DNA of 64,000 nucleotides from positions 963,095 through 1,027,094 of the forward strand of contig NW_011887296.1 of the NCBI RefSeq assembly GCF_000151315.2. The letters run 5' to 3'. The first letter of the stretch is position 1. Each line of letters opens with the position of its first letter. The notes beneath the pieces were generated by a model, which was given only the letters and a program-made list of their open reading frames with translations, searched no databases and had not been told where the DNA came from. Both the position numbers and the translations under genes were made by a program. Source of the stretch: Capsaspora owczarzaki ATCC 30864. Its lineage: Eukaryota > Opisthokonta > Filasterea. This document shows positions 25,915 to 37,063 of this stretch, one piece after another.

Positions 25915-27120
25915 GTTTCAAAACTACGGTCAATCAAAGAGTGAGCGATCTTCCCCTTCCATAGGAGTAGGTGCTTTTTTTCTTTCGTGGTATCGGCAAC
26001 ACTCTCAACCGGCTCTGAGATCGCATCCCAACTGAGAGGGTTGGTCGAGCCATTCCTTCTTTTTTTTTTCAACGAGGTCGCGCAGTGGTCATGTACGTCG
26101 CACCACGCGAGCATCCATCTCGCCAATTGCTGGGGCGGTGTGCACTCGTCACTCGCAGTTTTAGCTTTTGTGATAATTTTTGAACGAAAACCTTGCTCGG
26201 GAGAAGGGCGACTATTGTTGAAAAACAAACAAAATGCTAGGGCGGAAGAAAAAAACAACAAAATAACAAAAAAAAAAAACAACAACCAAATAACAAAAAC
26301 TCAAACGCCGACAAGCGACGTCGAGTGGTTGGCGTGACGCTGGTCGTTCAACCAGTGGACAAAGTGTCATGAAATGTGCATGCTGCAATGAGGAGCGACC
26401 AGCGCGACACGGGGAAGAGTGCGAAAAGCGAGAAAGCCGGAAACGAAAAAAATAGCCAAGAAAAAAAAAAAACCGGGACAAAAGATGACCCGGTTGCGTC
26501 GCATCATGCTGAATGCCCCGAGTCAAGAGGGGTGCTTCTGAGCCTCGTCGTCATTGTGGCCAGCTCGGCGCTGTCCTTGGCGCAAGCCACACGCGGGCCA
26601 GGGCTCTGCGCCTTCCGACGCGCGCTCTACGCGTGGTGTTGTGGTCCGACCTGCAACCGGAAATGACGCCAGCATTTTTTTGTTCGTGTCCAATTGTCGT
26701 TCTCGGCAGCGTGACTGGTTTTGAGCATTGTTTCCCCCAATTTTGCTTGGATGTGCGCGAGTGCGTGCGTGCTGTGATGCAAGTAATGTACAAGCTGAGC
26801 TTGAGAGAACAGGGCATTGTCGGATGAAAAGCGTGTTCCGCTTCGAATGCTTGTTGTGGGATTTCTCAGACTTCCAAGTCCGAAACATCCCGTTTCAACA
26901 ATCACCACTCACCTCCTACTTCTACTACTCCTGCGTGCTTGCTTGCCTGGTTCGTGACAGATTGGTCGTCTGAGTCACGCCGTTATTCTCTTCGCCGCCA
27001 AAGCGCGATTCCCAATCGTCCCAATTTTTCGCCTCCGAATCCGCGCGATTTGTGTCGAGAGGCTTGTTTGTCAAATCCCTTACCGAGGTTCTCTATCGAC
27101 GTCTCCTCCATTGCAAAATT
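25915..27120. other. Divergent intergenic region between the SAP-like gene and YPEL5
   Basis: About 1.2 kb separating the start codons of two divergently transcribed genes. It contains A-rich stretches near 26225-26300 and 26440-26475. It must hold both promoters and perhaps 5' UTR introns. No conserved coding segment recognised on either strand. Confidence 0.5.
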
Positions 27121-27832
27121 ATGGGTCAACTTTTCTTCCAGTACTTGAGCGGCCGCCGAGTCTACGCTTGCGCGGCTTGTCAAATCCACCTGACACGCCA
27201 TGACGATATCGTGTCAAAGGTCTGCACTCAAAGTCAATCGGGGGGGGGGGGGGTGTGGCAGTTTTGATCTTGTTTTGATCTTGTGTTGCGTCATGCACTG
27301 ATGCACTCTTGGGAAATAGGCCTTCCACGGAACGCACGGGCGCGCCTACCTCTTTGAGAAAGTGTACGTGAAATCTTGTTTGTTTTTTCTATGGTTTACA
27401 TTCAAATGGTTTGCCAATCTCACATGGTCTTTTTTGAAACAGCGTCAATGTTCAGACGGGCGAGCCGGTTGAGCGACCGATGGTACGAATTTGTCGTGAG
27501 GTTGAGGTTGGTTGCACATCAACGTTCGCCCTCTTGTTCACGTTTCACCATCTTCCGCTGGGACAGACCACTGGCATTCACATTGTAGTTGATGTATATT
27601 GCCTCAAATGCAGCTGCATACTGGGCTGGAAATACGTAAAGCATCGCTCGAGTGTTCTCGAGGGCGCATTGTCAAACCTGTTATCGTGACTCGACTCACA
27701 CACGCTTATGCCCTGTTTTTTTTCTCGCTGCAGATCAAAGCCTATGAGGAGAGCCAAAAGTACAAGGAAGGCAAAGTGATTCTAGAAAAGGCTCTCATCA
27801 ACGAAGTTGACGAATCCGCCTTGCTGGCATAG
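27121..27832 (+). CDS. YPEL5: Yippee-like protein, YPEL5 type
   Basis: Small zinc-binding Yippee protein; animal YPEL5 is a partner of the CTLH/GID E3 ubiquitin ligase. Five exons: 27121-27219, 27320-27363, 27443-27482, 27567-27635 and 27734-27832, giving 116 aa. It begins MGQLFFQYLSGRRVYACAAC and keeps the two Cys pairs (CAAC and CLKC) spaced as in the fold. Further matches are FHGTHGRAYLFEKVVNV, TTGIHIVVDVYCLKC and ILGWKY, then SQKYKEGKVILEKALINE. The last block (YKEG-VILE-AL) is typical of YPEL5 rather than YPEL1-4, as is MG at the start. Intron 1 holds a G13 run. Length matches the family (human YPEL5 121 aa). Confidence 0.94.
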
Positions 27833-28187
27833 GACGTGTTCCACTTGCGTAACCTTAACGGTACCGACTATTCATTCGTTGCCTCCTACGAATGGTCGCT
27901 CGCAATAGAGGTTTGCATGCTTTTGACCGCGACAGTGCCCTGGTGCCCTGTTCCTTTCCCTCTCAAAATGCGAGGATTATCTGCTCTCGTTACCGGATGT
28001 ATCAGAGTTTGATTGAAACTCTGTGTGTAGAATGTTTCGTTCGATATTGTATGTTTTGTTTTTGTCTTTCTTTGTATAATAGCATCAGTCTGCAGCTTCA
28101 ACTTGTTTCAACGACTTCAAAATGCACAATCTTATTTCACAATAGCGTTAACACGGATTTTCCAGCAAAGAATATCATCTAGCCTGT
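27833..28187. other. Convergent spacer between YPEL5 and MIS12
   Basis: About 355 bp holding the 3' ends of two convergent genes. T-rich around 28030-28075. No coding signal; 3' UTRs and poly(A) sites of both genes should lie here. Confidence 0.5.
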
Positions 28188-29455
28188 TCAAAGAATGTCG
28201 GCCAGCTGCTTCAATTCTTTCAATGGTACAGTTTTGATCTGCTGATGATGATGTGCAAACTCTTCTGCAAGTTGTCGCGTTGTGGGGACGCTGTTTTGGA
28301 TGACGTTCTCTTCTTCACCGAGTTTGGAGCGCACGTTTGCAAGCTCTTTCATTGAAGATGCCATGTCTCGCGCAGTGTCGCACACGAACTCTGCATTTTC
28401 AGTCAGGTGGGGCACTAAGCAGGGCAAGCAGAGCGCAATCACCAGAAAAAACCGGTCAGGGCAACCACGTCATTCCCCCCCCCCATCTGCATGTTCAGCA
28501 AGCAACCAATATCATACCATCGTTCTTTTTGCATGCCTGTAGCGCGGCTTCAACACGTGTGGTGAGCAGCTCGGAGCGCTGAGTGAGCGAGGCCAACTCG
28601 GCCGCCTCTTGCTTGAGAGATTGGCCAACATGCTGTGCCTGTACGCGGGGCAATAAGAAGTAGAAGTCTCAAGGATTAATATCCTGATGCATGGCAAGTC
28701 CAAAAGGCAATAGAAATCAAGTCTCAAGGTGATAGAAACGAGGTTCGCGTACAGCTCGAAGTTTTGTTCGCAACTCCTGAATCTCGGCGTCGACCTGTGC
28801 CTCCTGCTCTGCGGTATACCTGCTGTTTGGGTCAACAGCCTGAATGTAGAATCACCAACGTAAAAAATGTCAAGCAGGTGGTGAGCGCACGGAGAAGCTT
28901 CAGTGAGAGTGAGCGTGTTTCTTCAACGAAAATCCGCTTTACCCGATAGTCGCCTGGCAGGCGTGTGCTGGGGTTGATGACCAGCACGTTTCGCAACAGG
29001 TACTGCTCGAACTTGTCCAGACTGATATCGAACGACTGCTGGAGCTTGGTGAGCAGCAGCGACATGCCCTACAACGGTTGAAACAATCCAAAACCATTGA
29101 AATGAATGTGAAACTGTTTCAAAAATCCTCCGTTTCGTTTTTTTTTTTCGTTTTTTTTTTTTTTTTTTTTTGGGTTTCGCTTTCTTTCTTGCATGGCTGT
29201 TGCTCGTGGTACCTTCTTTGTGTGCTCGGGGTTGTCGAACAGCTTCTCTGAGAGGAGCATGGACTGGAGGCCGTCGGCGGCGTCGTACAGGTAGTCGTTG
29301 ACTGCATTGTAGATGCCGTCCGAGAAGGACGTTGGCGTAAAGTCAAAGAGCTGCGCCTCTGTTTCGAATAGCTTAATGTTGCCGTTCGCATCGCGCAGGA
29401 CAATGCCCGTTGTCGGTGCCGGTGCGCTCGTCGCAGCAATGGTGGAACTCGACAT
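28188..29455 (-). CDS. MIS12: Kinetochore protein MIS12
   Basis: Subunit of the MIS12 complex, which links centromeric chromatin to the NDC80 microtubule-binding complex. Five exons: 29455-29213, 29068-28943, 28839-28753, 28638-28518 and 28414-28188, giving 267 aa (human 205, yeast Mtw1 289). The conserved N-terminal block is EAQLFDFTPTSFSDGIYNAV, then NDYLYDAADGLQSMLL. The second exon gives LLLTKLQQSFDISLDKFEQY and NPSTRLPGDYR, again a family signature (F....FDK.E.Y......P). The rest is helical, with heptad-like Leu/Glu spacing, as in the MIS12 rod. The first about 30 residues (Ser/Thr/Ala-rich) are extra compared with human. Intron 1 contains a long T tract on the plus strand. Confidence 0.9.
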
Positions 29456-29815
29456 GGAGTGGAGCAATGGTGGTTTCAACGACGACAAAAGCAAAAGCAA
29501 GCAAGCGAAACGAGTGAAGACGGAAAAATCCAAAAAGCCAACGGTTTTTTTGGCTGTGGTTTTGAAGGACTGGATTTCCCGCCATTTTTTGCTTTTGCTT
29601 TTGCTTTTGTTGATCATCATTTTCGTTTTGTGATTTCATGTGTGTTTGTTTTTTTGCCTTACGCTGCCTTACGTTGTGATGGCTTTTTTTTGCTGTCTTT
29701 TCGGGTCGGCCTTTCTCGGGTCGGGTCGGTCGGTCCCGGCAAGTCGGTCCGGCAAGTCGGTCGGTTTTCTCAGTCTTTTGTTATTTGTTTGACAGGGTTT
29801 TTGAAGTGTGTAACA
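29456..29815. other. Divergent promoter region of MIS12 and the J-protein gene
   Basis: 360 bp between two divergent start codons. It includes TTTTGC repeats (29585-29610) and GGTCGG repeats (29701-29765). A plus-strand open frame runs through it in phase with the J-protein gene, but its residues look random, so I start the gene at ATG 29816. Confidence 0.55.
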
Positions 29816-32800
29816 ATGTCGTCGTCGACGCCGCTAATACCGCTTGCAACAGAGTCAGCAGCAGCAGCAGCAGCATCACAGCCAATACAAACCCCATTCA
29901 TGCCATCGACTGGTCCACCGACGACGACGACGACGACGACGAGTGGCGGTAAAAAGTCGGCTGCGTCGGGGTTTCCATCTATGGTGTGGACGTCTGCCGC
30001 AGCGCACCAACATCGCCCCACCACAGGTCCAACGCCGCCCTATAGCAACAGCCAACATCATCAGCATGGCCGCACTCACCATAGTGCTGCGACTGCCGCT
30101 GGAAGTGGTGGCGCAAAGCCAGTTCGCATCGACCCTCCGCCGCGGCAACAGCAGCAGCACCAGCAGGCACATGCGCACGCTGCGGACGTGCCGCCACTCC
30201 TGCCGCTCCCGCCACAGCACCAACGAGTCAATCCTAGTCATCATAGTAATACCAGCAACAGCAATAGCAGCAGCAGCAGCAGTGGTAGTGGTAGTCATCA
30301 GGCGCCGCCAAATGGCAGCTCTCCGTCCGCTCGGTCCACGGCCTCCAAGCTTGCTGCTCCGATTGGCGCCACGACCAATGCGTTTGCAACAGCAGACAAG
30401 CACACCGATGCTCAAGAAGCCGCCCTCGGGACCACGCAGGAGGACGCCTCGGGAGTCCACGTCCGCATCGACGGGATGGACCGCCGAGCCACCCCAGCCA
30501 TCCTGGAGGCCTGGTTTGCCAAACAACAGCTGCCCGTTAAAGGCTGCCGATTTGCCTACTTGCAGACGTCGCCACGACCTGTCGTTTTTGTGTGCACGGC
30601 CGAGCTGGAAGGCGCCGCTGCCGTCTGTCAGGCGCTCCAAGACTTGCCAGCGGCGTTTGCGTTTGAGGAAGCGCAGGGAAGTTTCGAGCCAAACATTCGC
30701 TGCTCGCTCGTCTACCCTGATCGAACTCCAACCAATCCTCACGACGGATTTCGTGTCAAAATCCGCTTTGTGCGCCGACGGGACGCGCCGGCGCTCGGGC
30801 GACGAGAGCTGTTTCTCGATTTGTGCACTTCTACGTCGGTGCTCGTGTTTGGTGCATCCCTGCTCGCATACCTGGAAAACGGCGTCCTGGAAATGACCGT
30901 AGACACGGCCGATTATCAAGCTGCGATCGACCTCAAGACTCAGCTGGACGGCCGGTATCTGCACATCTTTGGCGGCACTCTGCAAGTCATGTTTGTTGAC
31001 ACTGGACCAGACGTGACACGGCTCGCGCGGATGCACGAACTCCTTGGACAAAGCAGCTCTCCCGACGAACACCAGACCGGCCTTCCACAAGGGGAAGGTG
31101 CATCTGTGTTTTCCTGGACGGCTGCTGCTGCGTCCGATGCTCGCCAGCCTCCCGTGACGGTTTCACACAATCACATCCACACGAATACGACTAGTTCGTC
31201 AACGCTCACCAGCTTCGCCAAGCTGTCCTCTTTCTCATCGCCACCCGCTCCGCTCGTTCGCTTGTGCGACCTTCCCCAGTCCCTTTCGCCTCCAATTGTC
31301 CTTGACTCCCCTCCGTCCCCTCCTGACAACTCCGGTACACCCCCGGTTGCGATGGATACTGGTGCTCAAGCACATCAGCGTGGCCCACCTGAAGCTGCGC
31401 CCGCGGCGTCGCCTTCGCAGCCATCTCAAAAGAATGACCTGCGCCCGAACATCGGAACAAACAAGCGCGGGCAACACCAACAACAACAGCCACAGCAACA
31501 TCAGCAACAGCAACGAGCAAAGCAACCACAGGCACCTCGACCCCCGAAACAAGCAGCACAGGCTAAGACCCCTGCGTCGAGCAATCGGCAACCACAACCA
31601 CCAAATCAACACCAGAGGCATCTGCAGCAGCAGGACCATTCCCCTACCGAATCAGCAGCTGCACAGGAATCCATCCACGATGGGCCGACGATAGTGGAGA
31701 ATCTGCGTCGCGCCAAATTGCTCGAGGAGAACGCTGGCGTTGTCGATATGCTGCTACGGGCAATGGAATTGACTCGAGAGCCACACCCACAGAGCAGCAC
31801 CGAAACAACACCTGGGCGAGCAAGGGCCAGTCAAGCCAGCAGCAGCAGCATCAACAACAGCAAGAACAGTCCTGCAGACAAAATCCGTCAGCTGGCCCAG
31901 TTGCATGCTGCTCAGGCGGTGCTGTTTGACTATGTCGGCATGCTGTCCGCTCAGCAGACCAATCTTCAGCAGCAACTTGCAGACGATCTTTCATCCAATG
32001 CCCAGGTGTTTGGTCACGCCTTTGAGCAGCTGCTGTATGCCAGCTCGTCCTCGGCGACAACCACCCCCACTCGCGGCGACAAGCGTCCTGCATCCGAGCC
32101 GGTCTCGGTGGATGCCGATGCACCGAGCCCTCCTTCCGCCAAAAAGCCGCGAACTGAGGCGGAGGAAAGCGGCGCGTCAACGGCAACCAATACTTCGCAA
32201 GGCGTTTCGTTCCAAATGTTTGAGCGCGAAATGTCGGCTCCCTTTGCCCTTTTGCACCCGTCTCTATCACCATCCGCCAGGCACAACATGTTGCTGTCCA
32301 TGTACGCTGCATCCCTCAAAGCAGACGACCCAGCTCGTCCTACCCCCGCGAAAGTCCCGCCTTCGCCACAGCGATTCACCACAGCGACCGATATGACTGG
32401 AAACATCCCACATCTGTACTTTGTGGTTGAAGATGGCCATCCCAAGACCCCTCACGACACGGAGGCAAAGAGCGCCGCCTCGGAGAGCGCGCCCTCTCCG
32501 CCAAGAAGCCAAGCTGCTTCGGAATCTCGTGCGCAACCTTCTGCACCGCCTGCACACCAACAGTCTCACAAGCCATTCGTGTACGCACCACACCAACCCA
32601 ATCCTTCAGCTGCGACGAGCGACCGCCAGCCAATGTCGAGCACCGGCTCGTCAGAGCCGTCCGCTTCGCAAGCATCTTCGTCTGCACAGCAGCGCCCAGC
32701 ACCACACCAAACCGGAGCGACGCCACCACAACCGCCGCTCCATTCACACGTCTCTTCGAGCATCCCAGGCAAGCGCGAGGGGGCTCACCCGACGGATTCG

Positions 32801-33169
32801 GCTCCGCAAGCAACGCCAAAGATGCCAGCTGCCCGACCTCCCTCGCAACCTGCTCCACAGCGTCGTCCTGCGCAAGCACCCCCTGCACCTCAGTTCCCTC
32901 GGACGTCGCGCCCAGATACGCGACCCCCGCAGCCTCCTCAACCAGCCGTGCCCGCGACCTCCAACACGTACTACTACCGCATTCTTGGCCTGCATGCCAA
33001 TGCAACCACCACGGAGATTAAGCAGCAGTACCATAGCTTGGCGAGGCGCTGGCATCCCGACCGCAATCCCACCGACCACGCAGCTGCAACAGTCATGTTT
33101 CAACGCATTTGCGAGGCATACCAAGTTTTGACAGCAGGCCCGCGAGCTGCGCCTCACCACGACCGATGA
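29816..33169 (+). CDS. Large J-domain protein with RRM-like central region, intronless
   Basis: Single open frame of 1117 aa with no detectable intron, in a region where most genes have several. The last about 70 residues form a J-domain: YYRILGLHANATTTEIKQQY, then HSLARRWHPDRNP with the HPD triad, then ICEAYQVL. J-domains stimulate Hsp70 ATPases. Residues about 212-398 look folded and contain two RRM-like alternations of strands and helices (VHVRIDGMDRRATPAILEAW; RELFLDLCTSTSVLVFGASL; GRYLHIFGGTLQVMFVD). The remainder is low-complexity Gln/His/Ser/Pro/Ala. I know no family with this layout. ATG 29816 is the first that starts plausible low-complexity protein (MSSSTPLIPLATESAAA). The function is likely Hsp70 recruitment to an RNA or protein partner; that is inference. 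Confidence 0.8.
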   Translation: MSSSTPLIPLATESAAAAAASQPIQTPFMPSTGPPTTTTTTTSGGKKSAASGFPSMVWTSAAAHQHRPTTGPTPPYSNSQHHQHGRTHHSAATAAGSGGAKPVRIDPPPRQQQQHQQAHAHAADVPPLLPLPPQHQRVNPSHHSNTSNSNSSSSSSGSGSHQAPPNGSSPSARSTASKLAAPIGATTNAFATADKHTDAQEAALGTTQEDASGVHVRIDGMDRRATPAILEAWFAKQQLPVKGCRFAYLQTSPRPVVFVCTAELEGAAAVCQALQDLPAAFAFEEAQGSFEPNIRCSLVYPDRTPTNPHDGFRVKIRFVRRRDAPALGRRELFLDLCTSTSVLVFGASLLAYLENGVLEMTVDTADYQAAIDLKTQLDGRYLHIFGGTLQVMFVDTGPDVTRLARMHELLGQSSSPDEHQTGLPQGEGASVFSWTAAAASDARQPPVTVSHNHIHTNTTSSSTLTSFAKLSSFSSPPAPLVRLCDLPQSLSPPIVLDSPPSPPDNSGTPPVAMDTGAQAHQRGPPEAAPAASPSQPSQKNDLRPNIGTNKRGQHQQQQPQQHQQQQRAKQPQAPRPPKQAAQAKTPASSNRQPQPPNQHQRHLQQQDHSPTESAAAQESIHDGPTIVENLRRAKLLEENAGVVDMLLRAMELTREPHPQSSTETTPGRARASQASSSSINNSKNSPADKIRQLAQLHAAQAVLFDYVGMLSAQQTNLQQQLADDLSSNAQVFGHAFEQLLYASSSSATTTPTRGDKRPASEPVSVDADAPSPPSAKKPRTEAEESGASTATNTSQGVSFQMFEREMSAPFALLHPSLSPSARHNMLLSMYAASLKADDPARPTPAKVPPSPQRFTTATDMTGNIPHLYFVVEDGHPKTPHDTEAKSAASESAPSPPRSQAASESRAQPSAPPAHQQSHKPFVYAPHQPNPSAATSDRQPMSSTGSSEPSASQASSSAQQRPAPHQTGATPPQPPLHSHVSSSIPGKREGAHPTDSAPQATPKMPAARPPSQPAPQRRPAQAPPAPQFPRTSRPDTRPPQPPQPAVPATSNTYYYRILGLHANATTTEIKQQYHSLARRWHPDRNPTDHAAATVMFQRICEAYQVLTAGPRAAPHHDR

Positions 33170-33324
33170 AGTGGACTCGGCTCAAAGCGTTACCGTTTGA
33201 TACAGTTGGTCCACAAACCGCGCTCGATAGCGCGCGATGCACTTTTCATTCAGTTCGTTATGTTTAACGTTTATTTTTTTTGCTGTTTTTCCTTTTGTTT
33301 TTGTTTTTTAGAAGGGAGCAATCG

Positions 33325-34994
33325 TTATTGCTCGACATCAATACCAATCAAAAAGTCCTCATTCTCACTTTCAGAAACACTCTTCAAGTCTTCGTACTCG
33401 GAAGAGTCCGAGACAGCATCCTTGTCGTCCGAGGGGGAAACGCGCGGGCGGCTCCTCTCTGCCTCGCCATCCGACTCATCCGAAAATGCGGCATCGGCCT
33501 CAATGTGCTTTAATGGCACTCCACTCGCATGAATCAAAGTAGTGGCGGCGACGGTCAAGCCTTTTGCAGCTTCCGAGGCCTTCTTGAACCGTCGCTGCGC
33601 CTTTGGGTCATTCGTCTGGTCGCCAGAAGCGGCAGTGGAAGGCGGTTGGTGGGCTCGCCGGCGAGGAGGGACGGGCACGGCAACCTTGTTCATAACGTAA
33701 ATGTAATAGTGGAAGTCGTCGCCAAACGTGAGGTAGTTAAAGTCCCAGCCAAAGCGTTTGCGATGGATAAGCGGGCTGCAGAAAGAGAGGGGTTTTTTGG
33801 AGTGAGGATTGTTACAACGCCAAAATAGCCACACACTGATACTGCAACTACGCACCGACGGAAATGAGGCTGTGCGAACGTGATGGACACAAACTTTCCG
33901 CAATCAGTCAACACGCGATGAACATGGAAGAGCAGTTGTTGCATTTGCTTCCAGAGTTGCCGGGAGGGACGCCAAGGGTCGCGCTGGTCCACCTACTTGG
34001 TGACAAGTCAAAACAAGAGGCGGAGGTGGGGGGGGGGAAACCGGGGTTAGACTGGACTCTTACTGTGCAAGCACTGATACCGTCCTTTCGCATGTTGTTG
34101 CCTCAAAGCCAGTAGATGTCATTACGCACAAGAAGCGCGTCAATGGTGCCCTTTTCAATCACAACGTCAAACTCGGCGTTCTCGAATGTCATTGCCAGCA
34201 TATCCATCACCACCCCTGTAGTTCCACGAACGCATTGCACGACGCAGAAACACACATGGCCAAGCGTTCCACCCGTTGAAACAGCATGGTAAAAAGTGAG
34301 AAACATGGTTTGAGGACGTTCCCAAAAGTGTTTTCCACCTACACTTCATACGCGGGCATTCCGGATTGCATCGCTCTCGCATGTTATCAATAACAATCTG
34401 AGAAAAGTCGATGTTGGTGATGTTTTCAAAGCCATCCTTGTACAGCAGCTCTGACAACGCTGCAAAATCCAAAAAAAGTGTGGGATAACGTTTAGTTTGC
34501 AGAGGCCTCATCGAAACAACAAAACAACCCCCAACCGCGCCGAGATCGCATCGAGCTTGCTTGCAAGCCTTACTCGAGTTTCCACAGCCAACAATCAGAA
34601 TCCGGTCGCTTGGCTTGAGTTCCGGGAGCAGCTGAATCCGAAACGACTCGTACGACTTGAACCAGTCATACGTCCGCTCCCTGCCGCCGCGAACAGTCCC
34701 AGCACACCAAAAGTCCCCAATCACGAAGCGGAGCGTGAGCAAGCCAAAATGGAACACACAGTTCCGAGAGTGCAGAGTGCACAGTGCTGGACTGCTCCCT
34801 CCGATTCGATTCGGGGTTCCATGTGCGCCTCCCTTCCACTCCCGCCGCCAGTGCGTCAGACTGCTCGCTCACACTGTAAACCGCCGGTCCCAATACTCCT
34901 TGAGCTTATACTCGGCGTTGTGCTGCGGCAGATAGCTGCCATCGGCCGAAGCGCCATCACTGCCGCTGCTCGTCTCAAAGAATCCCGCCGACAT
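33325..34994 (-). CDS. EEF1AKMT4: EEF1AKMT4-like lysine methyltransferase
   Basis: Class I SAM-dependent methyltransferase of the METTL13/EEF1AKMT4 group; the human protein methylates Lys36 of eEF1A. Six exons: 34994-34873, 34680-34574, 34459-34343, 34215-34130, 33992-33856 and 33775-33325, giving 339 aa. Order of blocks: EYKLKEYWDRRFT, ERTYDWFKSYESF, DRILIVGCGNS (SAM-binding loop), NITNIDFSQIVIDNM, MKWVVMDMLAMTFENAEFDV, VIEKGTIDALL, DQRDPW, HRVLTDCGKFVSITFAQPHF, FGWDFNYLTFGDDFHYYIYV. This matches human EEF1AKMT4 end to end, including a final ENEDFLIGI. Compared with the human enzyme, the tail between the fold and that motif is longer, basic then very acidic (SDESDGEAERS). Exon 3-4 joins as AAGT+GG, restoring MKW. 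Confidence 0.86.
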
Positions 34995-35384
34995 TGACCT
35001 TTGCTCTCGTTCGCACAAGATTTGTACAGGAAGACTGAAGTGCAATAAAAGTAAAAGTTCATAATGTAATGTATCAACACAAACACTGAGCAGGTTTCAC
35101 GCACCATGGCAAGCGATACACAAAAATATGAAAGTACAAAACGAAGCGAGAAGAAGAAGAAAGATAATCGACAAAGGCAAGAAACAATGCAAACAAAAGA
35201 ACAAGGATGTGACCTAAGTTGTTTTTGGTTTTGTGTTTTTTTCGAATGCTGAGCGAGCGACGAGCATCCCAAGGAATGACGGAATGGAGAACGGCAGCAG
35301 TTATCCAAGACAAAGACGAAAGAGCTGCCTGCCCAAAAAAGCGCCGCGCAATCCAAACGATCGTCTCACGATTGTTTGTTGGTT
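34995..35384. other. Spacer between EEF1AKMT4-like gene and BTG
   Basis: About 390 bp, upstream region of the methyltransferase gene and 3' flank of BTG (both minus). No coding or RNA feature recognised. Confidence 0.5.
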
Positions 35385-36143
35385 TTAAAAAACCGGCTCT
35401 GCTGCCTTCTCTGTCAGTTGTGGCGACCCTGGAGCAACGATGGGGACGGGGGTGCGCGTGCTACTTGGCCGAGGTCCGTCGTCCAAGAGCTCGCGTGGCG
35501 GCGGTGTTACGCCCGTTGTTTTGCTATAGTAGTCGCAAATGGATCCAAGCTCGCCAATTCGATAGCTAACTTCCCCTGGGTCGACCCACAGCGTAAAGTT
35601 CTCTGGAAAGTACTGCTCAATGTTTCGAATGTTGCAAGTCTTGACAATCTGAATTAGTAGCGGGTCCAAGAAGCTCTTGTGCTTTTGAAAGTGCTCTCGT
35701 CCACTGAGGGGTGTGTCCAACACAGCGACAAGACGCAACGCAAGGATAGCAAGAAGCAACGAGGACGTACAACAACAGACGTGAGCACAAGTCCACAGTG
35801 AAACGAGGTGTGAGGGCCACCCATTTCGACCCAGCCAAGCACCGCGAGCGATCATGGGCGTTGGCTCCAACACACTTGCAGCAATCAAGCGGGTCGGAGG
35901 GTGATGGATGGACAGGGGGGGAGGGATGAGCTGTCTGTCTGTCTCGGCCCTTACCAAGTCATGCTGCGGTACGCGCTGCCTCGGATTGGCGTCTCGTTGT
36001 ACCAGTGCGATTGATACCGTTGCTGCAATTCAAAGAAGCAAAAGCAAAAGGCAAAACCCCGCAACATGGCAACAAGGCGTCAGTCAAAAGCGAACGAGCA
36101 CGGAAACGCAGCAGAGCATCACGCTTCAAACAGTCCAGAAGTC

Positions 36144-36188
<45 letters not shown>

Positions 36189-36478
36189 ATGCAAATCCAA
36201 CCAAAAGACAAAAAAAAAAAAAAAAAAAACTCAATGCAAACCCAGCCAAAAAAAAAAAAAAAGAAGAAAAGATTTCCCCCCACGCTTCAAACGAAATGAG
36301 CCGCCCTCGGATGGCAGAGCGGAAGGCGCACTGCCGCCGATGCAGCACGATGCCACGAAACGCATAGAGAATGGAGCACGCGTCTCAGTCGCTCTCCACA
36401 GACACAGGCAGCAAGCAAACCATAAACGCGCTTTCCAAAAAAAAAAAAAAAAAAATAAAAATTAATCGAACTTTCAAA

Positions 36479-36510
<32 letters not shown>

Positions 36511-36850
36511 AGCGCATCATCATCAGTTTGCTTTGTGAGCTACAAACATCAAACAAGAGCAAAGCAACACTACGACAAAGAGGACCAAAAAAGGGAACGA
36601 TCTGAGGAAGAGAGCGCGGAGGGGACAAGAAGCGGGAAGGAAGCGCGTTTGGGGACCCAAAGATGGTGACGCGTCTTCGCTCAGGCGCCTCCTCCATCTT
36701 CCACAGTCCGCACACGACTTGCAGCGCGGCTCAACTGACCTTGAGCACATGGACAAACTGCTGGTGAAAGTTGTCAATGTCCTCGCGAGGCAACTTGGCC
36801 TTGAGGAAGTTGCACAAAAAGTCGGCCGCGCAATTCAATTCGACCATCAT
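35385..36850 (-). CDS. BTG/Tob family antiproliferative protein
   Basis: BTG/Tob (APRO) domain protein; animal members bind CAF1/CNOT7 deadenylase and promote poly(A) shortening and growth arrest. Three exons: 36850-36740, 36022-35955 and 35703-35385, giving 165 aa. Exon 1 gives the N-terminal helix pair (MMVELNCAADFLCNFLKAKL, PREDIDNFHQQF). Exon 2 is Box A (QRYQSHWYNETPIRGSAYRS). Exon 3 ends the fold with Box B (NFTLWVDPGEVSYRIGELGS). A Pro-rich tail follows (PPPRELLDDGPRPSS). Whether it is nearer BTG or Tob cannot be told by eye. Intron 1 is long (717 nt) and packed with homopolymer A runs. A second ATG directly follows the first, so the start is MM or M. The 5' flank shares a 15-nt motif with the neighbouring HOP1 gene. 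Confidence 0.92.
36145..36184. repeat. Poly(A) tract of about 40 nt in BTG intron 1
   Basis: An uninterrupted run of about 40 A on the plus strand (T on the sense strand of BTG), followed within 300 bp by further A runs near 36211-36229, 36249-36261, 36439-36455 and 36477-36495. All lie in one intron. They could be slippage-grown tracts or partly assembly error; no tail-bearing retrocopy is visible next to them. Confidence 0.8.
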
Positions 36851-37063
36851 TTTTGAAACAAGACAAAACGAAGGAAAAAGAAAAAGACCGAATGAACGAC
36901 GCCGAATTGGGAACATGCAATTCAACAGACAACAAGGGTCGAGCAGATCACACATGCAACAGACAAGGTAAAACACATCGCAGGGAAGAGACAAAAAACA
37001 AAACAGCGAGTGGAAAACACGTTCCGGGAGGAATGACGCACACTTGAAGCGAAACATCTTGTT

